A stretch of 64,000 nt of DNA. It comes from Variovorax sp. 679 (GTDB taxonomy: Bacteria; Pseudomonadota; Gammaproteobacteria; Burkholderiales; Burkholderiaceae_C). Positions 46,805 to 57,727 of this stretch are shown in pieces. Positions within the stretch are counted from its first letter, which is position 1. Each line of letters starts with the position of its first letter. Under the pieces are notes generated by a model. The model searched no databases and was not told the DNA's origin. It was given only the letters and a program-made list of their open reading frames with translations. Both the position numbers and the translations under genes were made by a program. The DNA lies in contig NZ_RXFS01000003.1 in the NCBI RefSeq assembly GCF_003952185.1, forward strand, positions 124,001 to 188,000. The letters run 5' to 3'.

Positions 46805-47848
46805 CTACAGCCGCAGCAGCTCGACGCGACGGTTCTTCGCGCGGCCTTCCTCGTTGGTGTTGGGCGCCACCGGCTCCTTCGAGCCCGCGCCGCGCGAGGT
46901 GAAGCGCCGCGCGTCGAGCCCCGTCTTCGCCAGCGCCGCGATGACCGACACGCTGCGCCGGCGCGACAGGTCGGCGTTGTGCCCTTCCTCGCCCTGGGCG
47001 TCGGTGTGGCCCACCACCTGCACGCGCAGCTGCGGGTTGCTGCGCATGAGCTTGGCGATCTCGTCGAGCGTGGGCTGCGAGTCGGGCTTGATGCTGTCCT
47101 TGTCGAGATCGAAGTGAATGCCGTAGAGGCTGATGCGGCCGTTCTCCGCAAGGCTCTTCTGCATGGCGGTGGCATCGACGAAGACGATCTTGTCGGTTTC
47201 CATGGCCTTGGTCTCGACCACCTTCACGAAGGCGAAGTTGCCGCGGAAGTTGCCTTCGGCCAGCGCGATGCTGGCGTACACCTTGCCGCCGTTCGGGTTG
47301 TCGTACTGGGCGAGCAGGTAGCGCCCGCCGGTGCCGAAATAGGTGCTCACGTAGTTGCGGCCGAGGCCGATCATGGGCCACTCGGGCGTGTCGACGGCAT
47401 CGGCAAGCTCGGAGACGTCGGTGTTGGGGCTGCTGCGGTCGGGGTCCTTCCTGTAGCAGCTGCCGTCGTTGCTGGCGCAGGAGAACACCATCTGGAAGCC
47501 CTTGGCCTTGAGGCTGGCTTCGTAGTTGCGCTGCACCTCGAGCAGCGAGCGGCCTTCGGGCAGGTGGTAGTAGTAGAGCGAGACCTTGCCCGCAACCTGC
47601 AGCCGGTTGGGCGTGGGCTTCGGGTCGCCCCAGGTCTGGATGGGCTCGCGGATGAGTCCGGCCTCGTCGTAGTTCTTGCTCTGGAAGGCATCCATCACGG
47701 AGCCTTCGTAGCGGCCGACCAGCGGGTGGTCTTTCGCGGGTTCGGCGGCCGATGCGAAGGTGGCGGCCATGAGCAGCGCGGCGCCAGCCAGGAGTTGTTG
47801 CAAGCGCCGGCCTGGAGCAAGCCGGATTGCGAGGGTTGATTGAGCCAT
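46805..47848 (-). CDS. OmpA-domain envelope protein
   Basis: A 347-residue protein with a signal peptide (residues 1-35, ending ASA). The N-terminal part about 40-220 resembles the DUF4892 type (HPLVGRYEGSVMDAF; QVAGKVSLYYYHLPEGRS). The C-terminal part about 230-347 is an OmpA-like peptidoglycan-binding domain (VQVVGHTDAQG; NADLSRRRSVSV). It lies 88 bp before the fusion gene on the same strand and may anchor a surface structure, or be independent. Confidence 0.85.
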   Translation of the reverse strand: MAQSTLAIRLAPGRRLQQLLAGAALLMAATFASAAEPAKDHPLVGRYEGSVMDAFQSKNYDEAGLIREPIQTWGDPKPTPNRLQVAGKVSLYYYHLPEGRSLLEVQRNYEASLKAKGFQMVFSCASNDGSCYRKDPDRSSPNTDVSELADAVDTPEWPMIGLGRNYVSTYFGTGGRYLLAQYDNPNGGKVYASIALAEGNFRGNFAFVKVVETKAMETDKIVFVDATAMQKSLAENGRISLYGIHFDLDKDSIKPDSQPTLDEIAKLMRSNPQLRVQVVGHTDAQGEEGHNADLSRRRSVSVIAALAKTGLDARRFTSRGAGSKEPVAPNTNEEGRAKNRRVELLRL

Positions 47849-48007
47849 GTGGTTGTCCGTTTTTCCAAGCGAATAGCGCCTCGGATGAGGCGCGCATCGA
47901 AGGTATCGGTGGCTCGGTAGGCGGGCAATACGCCGTTCGATATGCCTGTTAAGAAGAAGCTTCTAAGAACGAGCGCCAAACGGTGCGAACAGCTGCGGAT
48001 TCCGAAA

Positions 48008-48886
48008 TCAGGCCCACGCCTCCATCACCGCACTGCGCACCGCGTCGACCGCGACAAGCCGCTTGCCCTCCGTCGGCGCAACCCAGCACAACCAGGTATG
48101 CGAGCGCCACCCTTTCCAGATCGCGAGTTCGCCGTTGCGCTCGCCCTGCTCCGCCTGGTCGAGCCGCATCAGCCCCGCGCCCATTCCGCTCGCGACCATG
48201 CTGCGGATGGCGCTCTCGCCATCGGCCGTGCGGCCCTGGCGGTACTCGCGACCCGCGCCGGCGAAGAGCTTTTCGAGATGCACGCGCAGGATGCATGAGG
48301 GCGGCGTGCCGACCCACGGCAGGTTCGTGAGTTCGTCGAGCGAGAGATCGGGCTTCGCCTCGGCCACCGCGGGCGGCAGCGCCACCACGAGATCGACGAT
48401 GCCGAGCCGGTTCAGCTCCAGCCCCTCGATGCGCTCGCCGTCGCTGAGCACATAGGCGCAGTCGAGGTCACCTCGCTGCACGGCGGAAAGCGTTTCGTAC
48501 GAGAGGCCCTGCTTCAGCTGCAGCGTGACCTGCGGATGCCGTTCCGCCAGCTTCACCAGCACCTCGCCCAGCCGCAGCGCCACCGGATCGACCACGGTGC
48601 CGAAGCGGACCACGCCCTGCGCCGCGCCACGCAGCTGGTCGGCCGCCGAACGCATGCGCATCGCAGAAGCCAGCGTGCGCTCAGCCTCTTCGAGCAGGCC
48701 GGTGCCGGCCTCGGTGAGCGACATGCCGCGCGGCGTGCGTTCGAACAGCTTCACGCCAAGCTCGTCTTCCAGCGCCTTGAGCTGCGCGCTCACTGCCGGC
48801 GCGCTGGTGAACACGCGCTCGGCGGCGCGGGTCAGGCTGCCCTCGCGGGCGATGGCGACGAAGGTCTTCAGTTGGTAGAGCTCCAT
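48008..48886 (-). CDS. LysR-family transcriptional regulator
   Basis: A 292-residue LysR-type regulator. The helix-turn-helix is at about residues 17-37 (GSLTRAAERVFTSAPAVSAQL) and the effector domain at 90-290. It is divergent from an EamA-type exporter, with a 36-bp near-perfect inverted repeat between the two starts, so it probably controls that exporter and itself. Ligand unknown. Confidence 0.88.
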   Translation of the reverse strand: MELYQLKTFVAIAREGSLTRAAERVFTSAPAVSAQLKALEDELGVKLFERTPRGMSLTEAGTGLLEEAERTLASAMRMRSAADQLRGAAQGVVRFGTVVDPVALRLGEVLVKLAERHPQVTLQLKQGLSYETLSAVQRGDLDCAYVLSDGERIEGLELNRLGIVDLVVALPPAVAEAKPDLSLDELTNLPWVGTPPSCILRVHLEKLFAGAGREYRQGRTADGESAIRSMVASGMGAGLMRLDQAEQGERNGELAIWKGWRSHTWLCWVAPTEGKRLVAVDAVRSAVMEAWA

Positions 48887-48923
48887 GGCTGCGGATTGTG
48901 AGCTTCAAGCCCGGATCGGTCCG

Positions 48924-48959
48924 TTCGCTTTTTTGGAGCCCCCTGTCCAAAGAAGCGAA
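48924..48959. promoter_or_regulatory. 36-bp inverted repeat, LysR operator candidate
   Basis: Arms TTCGCTTTTTTGGA (48924-48937) and TCCAAAGAAGCGAA (48946-48959) pair at 13 of 14 positions around an 8-bp spacer. It lies between the divergent LysR and EamA genes, 38 bp from the LysR start. No long T-run follows on either side and no gene ends here, so operator is favoured over terminator. Confidence 0.65.
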
Positions 48960-49028
48960 TGGCATTTGCAGCGCCCGGCGCCCATCCTCGGGACATCGAT
49001 TCATTCATCGCAAGAAAAGGCTTCTCCC

Positions 49029-50012
49029 ATGTCCCATCGCCAACGCCTGCTCGGCATCGCCGCGCTGCTGCTCGCCACCTCCGGGTGGGGCGGCATGTTC
49101 CTGGTCGGCAAGGGCGTGCTGCACCACGTCGAGCCGGCGTGGTTCACGCTCATCCGCTACAGCATCTCCGCGCTGCTGTTCGTGCTGCTGATTCTTCCGC
49201 GCGGCGCGGCGCCATGGCGCAAGCTGCGCCAGCACGCCGGGCCGCTGGCACTGCGCGGATTCGCGGGCTTCGGCATCTTCAGCGTGATGCTGCTGGCGGG
49301 CCTGGCGCACTCGGTGCCCTCGCACGGCGCGGTGATCATGGCGACCACGCCCATGACCACCCAGCTGCTGCGCTGGGCGCTCGACGGCGTGCGGCCGAGC
49401 CGCTCCACGCTGGTGACCACGGCGCTTTCGCTGCTGGGCGTGGCCATCGTCTCGGGGCTGCTCTTCGGCACGGCTTCGTCGGGCGAATCGACGCTCTTCG
49501 GCGACGCCGTGGCCTTCGTCGGAACGCTGGGCTGGGTCTGGTACGCACGCGGCGCGGTGCGCTTTCCGGAACTCGACGTGATCGAGTACACGGCGCTCAC
49601 GGTGCTTGCCTCGTGGCCGCTGCTGCTGGCCATGGCGCTGGGCAGCACGCTGCTGGGCTGGTCGCACGTGCCGAGCGCGGAAGGCCTGCGCCTGTCGTGG
49701 CAGGCGTTGCTCTACGTCGGACTGGTGTCTTCGGCCATCTCGGTGCTGGCTTTCAACTACGGTGCGCGCACGCTGGGCGCAGTCACCGGCACGGCCTTCA
49801 TCAACTTCGTGCCGGTGTCCGCCTTGCTGATGAGTGCCGCGCTCGGCAGGCTGCCCACGGTGAGCGAGGCGGCGGGCATGGCGATGGTGATCGGCGCGCT
49901 GCTGATCCATACCGCACTGAGCCGCAAGGCTTCAGCGCCGGCTCCGGCGCGGATCGCCCAGCCCCCGCAGAATGCGCGCAACTACAGCACCTGCGGAACC
50001 GCATCGTCATGA
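49029..50012 (+). CDS. EamA/DMT-family exporter
   Basis: A 327-residue inner-membrane protein with ten predicted helices in two EamA repeats (about residues 8-140 and 155-290). Members export metabolites such as amino acids or purines; the substrate here is unknown. Its stop overlaps the start of the flavin oxidoreductase by 4 bp (ATGA), and the divergent LysR gene is the likely regulator. The C-terminal tail after residue 295 is unusually polar. Confidence 0.87.
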   Translation: MSHRQRLLGIAALLLATSGWGGMFLVGKGVLHHVEPAWFTLIRYSISALLFVLLILPRGAAPWRKLRQHAGPLALRGFAGFGIFSVMLLAGLAHSVPSHGAVIMATTPMTTQLLRWALDGVRPSRSTLVTTALSLLGVAIVSGLLFGTASSGESTLFGDAVAFVGTLGWVWYARGAVRFPELDVIEYTALTVLASWPLLLAMALGSTLLGWSHVPSAEGLRLSWQALLYVGLVSSAISVLAFNYGARTLGAVTGTAFINFVPVSALLMSAALGRLPTVSEAAGMAMVIGALLIHTALSRKASAPAPARIAQPPQNARNYSTCGTASS

Positions 50013-51145
50013 GCGACAGCAATACCGGGAAGCCCCGCCTCTTCGAGCCCCTGCGGCTCGGCCCCCTGCAGATCGACAACCGCATCGTCATCGCGCCGAT
50101 GTGCCAGTACTCCGCCACCGAGGGCACGCCGGGCGACTGGCACCTGATCCACCTGGGGCATCTCGCGCTCTCCGGCGCGGGGCTGCTGATCCTGGAGGCG
50201 ACAGCGGTGGAGGCCGAAGGGCGCATCTCGCCCGGCGACCTCGGGCTGTATTCCGATGCCAACGAGGAAGGCCTGGCGCGCGTGCTCTCGGCGATGCGGG
50301 CCCATTCGCCCATCAAGATCGCAATGCAGCTGGGCCACGCGGGACGCAAGGCATCGAGCCGCGCGCCGTGGGAAGGCGGCAGGCAGATCCGGCCGGACGA
50401 GCCCAGCGGCTGGAAGGCGTATGCGCCCTCGGCCGTACCGCATTCGCCCACGGAAGACCCGCCCATCGCACTCGACGCCGCCGGCCTCGCGCGCGTGCGC
50501 AGGGCTTTCGTCGATACCGCACGACGCGCTGCCCGACTGGGCCTCGACGGCATCGAGATCCATGCGGCGCACGGCTACCTGCTGCACCAGTTCCTCTCGC
50601 CGCTGGCCAATCATCGGGAGGACGAATACGGAGGCAGCCTCGAGAACCGCATGCGCTTTCCGCTCGAAGTGTTCGACGCGGTGCGCGAGGTGTTTCCTGC
50701 GGACCGGCCGGTGTGGGTGCGCGTCTCGGCCATCGACTGGGTGCCGGGCGGCTGGGACCTCGAAGGCACCGTCGCCTTCGCCAGGGCGCTCGAAGCGCGC
50801 GGCTGCGCGGCCATCCACGTGTCGAGCGGCGGCGTGTCGCCGAAGCAGGCCATCGCGCTCGGAGCCGGCTACCAGGTGCCATTCGCCGAACGGGTGAAAT
50901 CGGAAGTCGGCATGCCGGTCATTGCCGTGGGCCTCATCACCGAACCACGGCAGGCGGAGGAAATCATCGCCAACGGGCAGGCCGATGCGGTGTCGCTGGC
51001 GCGCGCAATCCTCTACGACCCGCGCTGGCCATGGCACGCCGCCGCCGAACTCGGCGCGCAGGTGAAGGCGCCGCACCAGTACTGGCGCTCGCAGCCGCGC
51101 GAGTTCAAGGATCTGTTCGAGAACGCGATGTTCGGCGCGCGCTGA
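50009..51145 (+). CDS. NADH:flavin oxidoreductase, old-yellow-enzyme family (YqjM-like)
   Basis: A 378-residue FMN enzyme. Typical features are C32 in IAPMCQYSA (the YqjM-class cysteine), the H-x-x-H pair in IEIHAAHGYLLHQFLSP and ENRMRFPLEV. It reduces activated double bonds such as enones. Translationally coupled to the EamA exporter, it may be part of a detoxification pair under the LysR regulator; reactive electrophiles are a plausible signal, though not shown. Confidence 0.9.
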   Translation: MSDSNTGKPRLFEPLRLGPLQIDNRIVIAPMCQYSATEGTPGDWHLIHLGHLALSGAGLLILEATAVEAEGRISPGDLGLYSDANEEGLARVLSAMRAHSPIKIAMQLGHAGRKASSRAPWEGGRQIRPDEPSGWKAYAPSAVPHSPTEDPPIALDAAGLARVRRAFVDTARRAARLGLDGIEIHAAHGYLLHQFLSPLANHREDEYGGSLENRMRFPLEVFDAVREVFPADRPVWVRVSAIDWVPGGWDLEGTVAFARALEARGCAAIHVSSGGVSPKQAIALGAGYQVPFAERVKSEVGMPVIAVGLITEPRQAEEIIANGQADAVSLARAILYDPRWPWHAAAELGAQVKAPHQYWRSQPREFKDLFENAMFGAR

Positions 51146-51161
51146 AAGGCCGGGATAGCCC

Positions 51162-51941
51162 TCAGCGGCGCACCGCCTCCAGCCAGAACAGCTTCTGCCG
51201 CATCGCCAGCGCCTCGCCCTGCTCGATGCGTTGATGCAGCCGCTCCAGCGCGGCGCGGCATCCGTCGATGCTGAATTCCGGGCAGACATAGGGCACGTGC
51301 TTCAGGTACCACGCGAACGCGCCGATGTCGGCGAAGGCGAGCAGTTCGGCGCCTTCTCCACCCTCTTCCACGACAAGGCCGGCGCGCTCCAGTTGTGCCG
51401 TGGCGGTGTCGAGCTTCCAGCGCGGCAGCTCGGGCATCGGCATGCGCAGCAACTCGTAGCAGTCGGCATTGAAGTCGGACGCGACCTGCTGCGTGACGAA
51501 GCGTCCGCCCGCCGCGAGGATGCGGTGAACATCGCTCGCAACGAAGGACTCATGCCGGTTGACGACCAGATGGAACGATGCGTCTGCGAACGGCAGCCGC
51601 GCCTGTTCCGCGTCATCCAGCTGCAGCGCGTTGTCGTCGGCTCCCTCGACCTCGACCACCTCGACACCCAGCGGCGCAAGCCGTTCGCGCGCGACGTCGA
51701 CGTTGGGCGCCCAGCCCTCGGTGGCCACGGTGCGCGGCGGACGGAACGGCAGGCGGCTGAGCCATTCGCCGCCGCCCGTGCCCATGTCGAGCATGTCGGG
51801 CGACTTGCGCGCGTACCGGTCGACGGTTTGCTCGAAGTTCCACGACGTGGCGGTCGTCGCGATGCGGCCGTCGCACGACAGCTCCCAGCCCACCAGCGGC
51901 CGTGCGTCCGCCTCGCGCAGCAGTCTTTCGAATTCGCTCAT
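51162..51941 (-). CDS. SAM-dependent methyltransferase, class I
   Basis: A 259-residue methyltransferase. Motif I LDMGTGGGEWLS is near residue 50, followed by the acidic ATEGW near 73 and the LPFADASFHLVVNRHESF stretch (post-motif). Substrate unknown. It is the last of three closely packed minus-strand genes, 12 bp after the acetyltransferase. Confidence 0.82.
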   Translation of the reverse strand: MSEFERLLREADARPLVGWELSCDGRIATTATSWNFEQTVDRYARKSPDMLDMGTGGGEWLSRLPFRPPRTVATEGWAPNVDVARERLAPLGVEVVEVEGADDNALQLDDAEQARLPFADASFHLVVNRHESFVASDVHRILAAGGRFVTQQVASDFNADCYELLRMPMPELPRWKLDTATAQLERAGLVVEEGGEGAELLAFADIGAFAWYLKHVPYVCPEFSIDGCRAALERLHQRIEQGEALAMRQKLFWLEAVRR

Positions 51942-51953
51942 CGCGCCCGGCGT

Positions 51954-52499
51954 TCAGGCCGCCACTTCCCGATAGAAGAAGGTAGTGGCGCACAGCCCGC
52001 CCTGCGGCAGCAGCGCGAAACCGGGGATGCTGCCCAGGCGCGTCCAGCCCATGCGCTCGTAGAGCCGCTCGGCCTCGGCGCCCGATGTGTCGAGCACCAG
52101 CAGTGTCTTGCCGCGCTCGCGCGCCAGTTGCTCGGCCGCCTGCATCAGCAGCGCGCCGATGCCCTTTCGGCGTGCACGGCGGTGCACCAGCAGCTTGGCG
52201 ACTTCGCCGCGGTGCGGCTGGTTCTCGGGCAGCCCCAGCACCACCTGCACGGTGCCGACGATGCCTTCTTCGTCCTCGGCCACCAGCAGCGCCCGCTCGC
52301 CGCTCGCCGCGCTGTCGGCCACCTTGCGCCAGAAGGCATGCGCGCGCTCTTCGGTCAGCGGCAGCATGAAGCTCACCGACGCACCGCCCTCGACGCAATC
52401 GGCCAGCACCGAGGCAAGGTCGCGCAGCTGCGCTTCGGAAACGGTGTCCAGCAGGCGGACGCGCGGGGTGTGGGCGGCAGTGGTCGTGGTCATGTTCAT
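51954..52499 (-). CDS. GNAT-family N-acetyltransferase
   Basis: A 181-residue acetyltransferase. The acetyl-CoA-binding core is KLLVHRRARRKGIGALLM (about residues 100-117), with VVLGLPENQPHRGEV before it and YERMGW after. GGAG stands 5 bp before the chosen ATG, which overlaps the regulator stop (ATGA). Substrate unknown; the upstream cupin regulator is probably its controller. Confidence 0.87.
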   Translation of the reverse strand: MNMTTTTAAHTPRVRLLDTVSEAQLRDLASVLADCVEGGASVSFMLPLTEERAHAFWRKVADSAASGERALLVAEDEEGIVGTVQVVLGLPENQPHRGEVAKLLVHRRARRKGIGALLMQAAEQLARERGKTLLVLDTSGAEAERLYERMGWTRLGSIPGFALLPQGGLCATTFFYREVAA

Positions 52500-53116
52500 G
52501 GTCTCCAGGAAGAAGGTACGGTCGCGATCACGACGACGTAGCGGGTGTTCTTGCGCGAGGGGTTGTAGTAGCTCATGGGGCGGTCGAGCACCATCGCCAG
52601 GCAGTCGCCGGTGTCGAGCCGATGGCTTTCGTCGCCCAGCGTGAGTTCGATGGTGCCGTCGAGCACCCACACCTGCTGGTGGATGAGCGGCTCGCGCGCC
52701 GAGGTTTCGTAGGCCACTCGGGCCTTGGGCGGGAACAGCACCTCGACGATCTGGATGGGCGAGGCGAAGCCGCTGGGCGACACGTTCCGCCGCACATAGC
52801 CGGAATGCGGGTCGCGCCACTGCAGCTGGCCGGCCAGCCGCGACACCGGATCGGCGACGGGCGCGGGCGCCTCGAACAGCGAGGCCAGCGACACGCCCAG
52901 GCCGGTCGCGAGCTTTTCCAGCAGCACGGCGGTGGGGCTGCTTTCGCCGCGCTCGATGAGCGAGATCATCGAGCGGCTGACGCCGCAGTGCGTGGCCAGC
53001 GCGTCGAGCGACAGGCCCCGCGCCGCGCGCAGGTCGCGCACCCGCTGCGCGATGCGGTCGTTCAGGCTGGAGGGGGCTTCTTCGATTTCCTTCATGCTGG
53101 ATGAAATATCCATCAT
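52496..53116 (-). CDS. XRE-type regulator with cupin domain
   Basis: A 206-residue regulator with an N-terminal helix-turn-helix (about residues 22-75; THCGVSRSMISLIERGESSP) and a C-terminal cupin sensor (about 110-200). It is first in a three-gene run with an acetyltransferase and a methyltransferase. The start may be 53116 or the ATG at 53095. TGGAT-GAAAT-ATCCA (53098-53112) overlaps the start region and could be an autoregulatory site. Confidence 0.87.
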   Translation of the reverse strand: MMDISSSMKEIEEAPSSLNDRIAQRVRDLRAARGLSLDALATHCGVSRSMISLIERGESSPTAVLLEKLATGLGVSLASLFEAPAPVADPVSRLAGQLQWRDPHSGYVRRNVSPSGFASPIQIVEVLFPPKARVAYETSAREPLIHQQVWVLDGTIELTLGDESHRLDTGDCLAMVLDRPMSYYNPSRKNTRYVVVIATVPSSWRP

Positions 53117-53155
53117 AAAGGAAACAGCGTCAAGCCTTCCTGCGGCAGGTCGCCC

Positions 53156-54244
53156 TCATCGCGAAGGGCCGATCAACGCGGCGCGCGCGGCCTCCGATGG
53201 AAAGACGCAGGCCACGTCGTGCGCACAGCCCGGCACCACCACGACTTCGCGGCGCTTGTCCGGCGCGAGCAGCGTGCGGTCGTACTGCGCATAGGCCAGG
53301 CCGCGCTGCAGGCGGAACGGGCCCTGCGCAAGAGCCGCGCAGGACCTGTCGAGCACGCGAAACGCGGTGCCCTTGGCGTCGTTGCTGTCCAGCGCGCCTT
53401 CGAGGTAGCTGATGTCGGCCTGCGCGTACTGGCGACGCGCCTGCGCGGCGCTGCGCCCGAGGTGCGCGGGCAGGTCGTCGGAGCCGTACTTCCAGCGGTT
53501 CATTTCCGGACATGCGGGGGCATCGGGCACCGCGAAGCCCGAGACCGATGCACCGTCGGCCGAGAACTGCGGCCGCACCGGATCGAAGTAGAGCCACGTG
53601 CTCGGATCGGCGACCACATAGCGCATGGCCACCTTGCCCGCCACGCCGTCGTTCTGCGCGAAGGCGGCATAGCGCTGCACGAACTGTCCGCCGGCCGAGA
53701 AGCCGGCGATGGTGATGGTGCGCAGGCCCGGCCAGCGCTGCACCAGCTCGGCCACGAGTGCGTCCGTCACCGCGAACGAGCCGGTGCGGCTGCCCGAGGC
53801 CGAGCGGCCGCCTTCGAGCCAGGAGCCGCAGGTCCACAGCAGGTCGCCGGGCTGCGGCGCGGGCAGGCCCGGCGAGTTGCACCGGCCGGCGGCCTTGTCG
53901 GCGGGCACCTGGAAGAGCGGCGCGATCACCAGCGTGTCGCTAAGAGTGCCGGCATTGCGGACGGTGCGCAGCGTCGCCTCGAAGGTCTTGTTGGCATCGC
54001 GCGAATGGCCGTGCATGGCGATGAGCGCCTTTGTCGGCCCGGCGGTTGCGGCGGCGGGCGCGTCGGGATCGAGCGAGGAGTAGTAATGCAGCGCGCCTGA
54101 GGCTCCGGCCGGTGTGAAGCTGCGGTAGCAGTCAGGGGCGGCCGAGGCCGTGCAGTCTGTCGCCCCTGTCGCCCCTGTCGCCGCCTGCGCGAACCATGGC
54201 GCCAGGAGGCATGCGGCGGGGAAGAACCATCTGTGGCTGTGCAT
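53156..54244 (-). CDS. secreted alpha/beta hydrolase (esterase/depolymerase-like)
   Basis: A 362-residue secreted protein with a signal peptide (residues 1-21, ending AQA). The nucleophile elbow is GFSAGG, near residue 165 (context TITIAGFSAGGQFVQRY), and the probable catalytic histidine is in PGCAHDVACVF near the C-terminus. Six or more cysteines suggest disulfides. Fold and context resemble esterase/PHB-depolymerase-like hydrolases; the substrate is unknown. Starts upstream would remove the signal peptide from the N-terminus, so the ATG at 54244 is preferred. Confidence 0.78.
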   Translation of the reverse strand: MHSHRWFFPAACLLAPWFAQAATGATGATDCTASAAPDCYRSFTPAGASGALHYYSSLDPDAPAAATAGPTKALIAMHGHSRDANKTFEATLRTVRNAGTLSDTLVIAPLFQVPADKAAGRCNSPGLPAPQPGDLLWTCGSWLEGGRSASGSRTGSFAVTDALVAELVQRWPGLRTITIAGFSAGGQFVQRYAAFAQNDGVAGKVAMRYVVADPSTWLYFDPVRPQFSADGASVSGFAVPDAPACPEMNRWKYGSDDLPAHLGRSAAQARRQYAQADISYLEGALDSNDAKGTAFRVLDRSCAALAQGPFRLQRGLAYAQYDRTLLAPDKRREVVVVPGCAHDVACVFPSEAARAALIGPSR

Positions 54245-54339
54245 GTTCGCGAGACTCCCGGGATGGAACGCGGATTCTCTGCCCGCCGCCAGCGAACCCG
54301 GCTGAGCTGGCAATTAGCGCTGCCGCCTGCGCTGTCCGT

Positions 54340-54732
54340 CTATTTGTCGAACGCCGGATCGATCGGCACGCGATACCCGTTCACGAGCCGGTTCGTCTCG
54401 TTGGCCATGCCGACCACGGCCATCAGCTCGGCGAACATCGCGGGCGTCATGCCGGCCTTCTCGGCGCCGGCGTGGTGGCTCGCGGTGCAGTAGCCGCAGC
54501 CGTTGGTGACGCTCACTGCGAGGTAGACCATCTCCTTCACGACCGGGTCGAGCGCGCCCGGTGCCATCACCTCCTTCAGGCTGCTCCAGGTGCGCCTGAG
54601 CGTGGCGGGGTCGTTGGCGAGGTACTTCCAGAAGTTGTTGACGTCGGGCACGTTGCGCGTGGCCTTGATGTCGTCGAAGACGGCCCGGACTTCGCCGGAG
54701 GCGTCGGCATATTCGATGGGTTGAGGCTTCAT
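54340..54732 (-). CDS. carboxymuconolactone decarboxylase/AhpD-type protein
   Basis: A 130-residue helical protein with the AhpD-type redox motif NGCGYCTASHH (residues about 79-89) and the preceding KEMVYLAVS helix. Members act as alkylhydroperoxidase partners or decarboxylases. The cysteine pair suggests peroxide reduction, which would fit katG close by, but the two are not in one operon. Confidence 0.87.
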   Translation of the reverse strand: MKPQPIEYADASGEVRAVFDDIKATRNVPDVNNFWKYLANDPATLRRTWSSLKEVMAPGALDPVVKEMVYLAVSVTNGCGYCTASHHAGAEKAGMTPAMFAELMAVVGMANETNRLVNGYRVPIDPAFDK

Positions 54733-54794
54733 GAATGGCTCCTGAGGTTGCCGGCAACGGTACCAGCCTCCGAGCCGGGCCTGTCGATGCCCCC

Positions 54795-55223
54795 TCAATA
54801 GGTCTCGAGAAACCTCGCGTGCTCCCGGTGCATGTGCGAGCGCGCGACCAGCCAGCTCTTCAGCGCGGCCTGCGTGTCGGGCGACAGGTCCCTGGAGCAT
54901 TGGTCGAATGCATCTCCGAGCAGCCGGAACTCGGCGTCGAGATGGCGGTGCGCCGGTGTCGCATCGGGCGTCTGGTTCTTCGCGAAGGCGAGGAGCCCTT
55001 CATGGCCGAACGCCTCGATTTCCTTCACGAGGCGCCGTCGCTCCTGCATCAGGCGCCGGAATACGGCCGAACGGCGACGCGGGCCGAAGCGCCGGAGTAT
55101 GGGGTTCGAATCATCGCCTTGCACCGTGGCCAGGATGATGTCGAGCTGCTCGAGCAGATGCATCCACTGCTCGGGCTGAAAGAATTCCATCGGTGCCGCA
55201 GGCGTCTTCTTCACGACCAGCAT
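54795..55223 (-). CDS. hypothetical helical protein
   Basis: A 142-residue, mostly helical cytoplasmic protein, rich in arginine, histidine and leucine. Histidines in HRHLD and HMHREH could bind metal, but no hemerythrin spacing is clear. It lies between an AhpD-type gene (62 bp further) and katG (about 150 bp upstream) on the same strand, suggesting but not proving a link to oxidative stress. Confidence 0.6.
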   Translation of the reverse strand: MLVVKKTPAAPMEFFQPEQWMHLLEQLDIILATVQGDDSNPILRRFGPRRRSAVFRRLMQERRRLVKEIEAFGHEGLLAFAKNQTPDATPAHRHLDAEFRLLGDAFDQCSRDLSPDTQAALKSWLVARSHMHREHARFLETY

Positions 55224-55251
55224 GGTTGTCTCCTGCCGTCATTTCTTATGT

Positions 55252-55292
55252 GCCCCGGCCTGGCCCGGAATCATCCGAAGCCAGGCCGGGGC
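55252..55292 (-). terminator. 12-bp-stem inverted repeat after katG, terminator candidate
   Basis: GCCCCGGCCTGG (55252-55263) pairs perfectly with CCAGGCCGGGGC (55281-55292) across a 17-bp loop. It lies 84 bp after the katG stop on the minus strand; no strong T-run follows. Next to it is a short ATTCACTG-type tandem repeat (55302-55335). Confidence 0.5.
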
Positions 55293-55375
55293 TGTACTGC
55301 TCTCACTGATTCACTGATTCACTCATTCATTCACTCGCCGGCGGCCGGAACCGGCCACCGACGATCACCGACCGG

Positions 55376-57619
<2,244 letters not shown>

Positions 57620-57662
57620 CTAGGTTTGGATTTCCGCTGCATCAACCCAATTGAGCGAATTG

Positions 57663-57687
57663 AATTCATAGCGAAGAACTATGAATT
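57663..57687 (-). promoter_or_regulatory. OxyR-type site before katG
   Basis: The 9-bp inverted repeat AATTCATAG (57663-57671) and CTATGAATT (57679-57687) with a 7-bp spacer contains ATAG-N7-CTAT, the core pattern of an OxyR half operator. It lies about 90-113 bp before the katG start and 40 bp from the end of the next gene on the same strand. The second half of a full OxyR site is poor. Confidence 0.65.
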
Positions 57688-57727
57688 TCGCCCAACCAGA
57701 GAACTCGGGAAAACTTAGGAACTCATC

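Noticed and set aside
47876-47893. GCGCCTC-GGAT-GAGGCGC hairpin before the OmpA-domain gene
   Set aside because: Lies in the leader of that gene without a T-run; it could be a weak terminator for the upstream LysR gene, but nothing supports a specific role.
55302-55335. Short ATTCACTG-like tandem repeat, possible CRISPR-like or slippage array
   Set aside because: Units are 4-8 bp without spacers, so it is not CRISPR; it lies outside coding sequence, so phase variation is unlikely.
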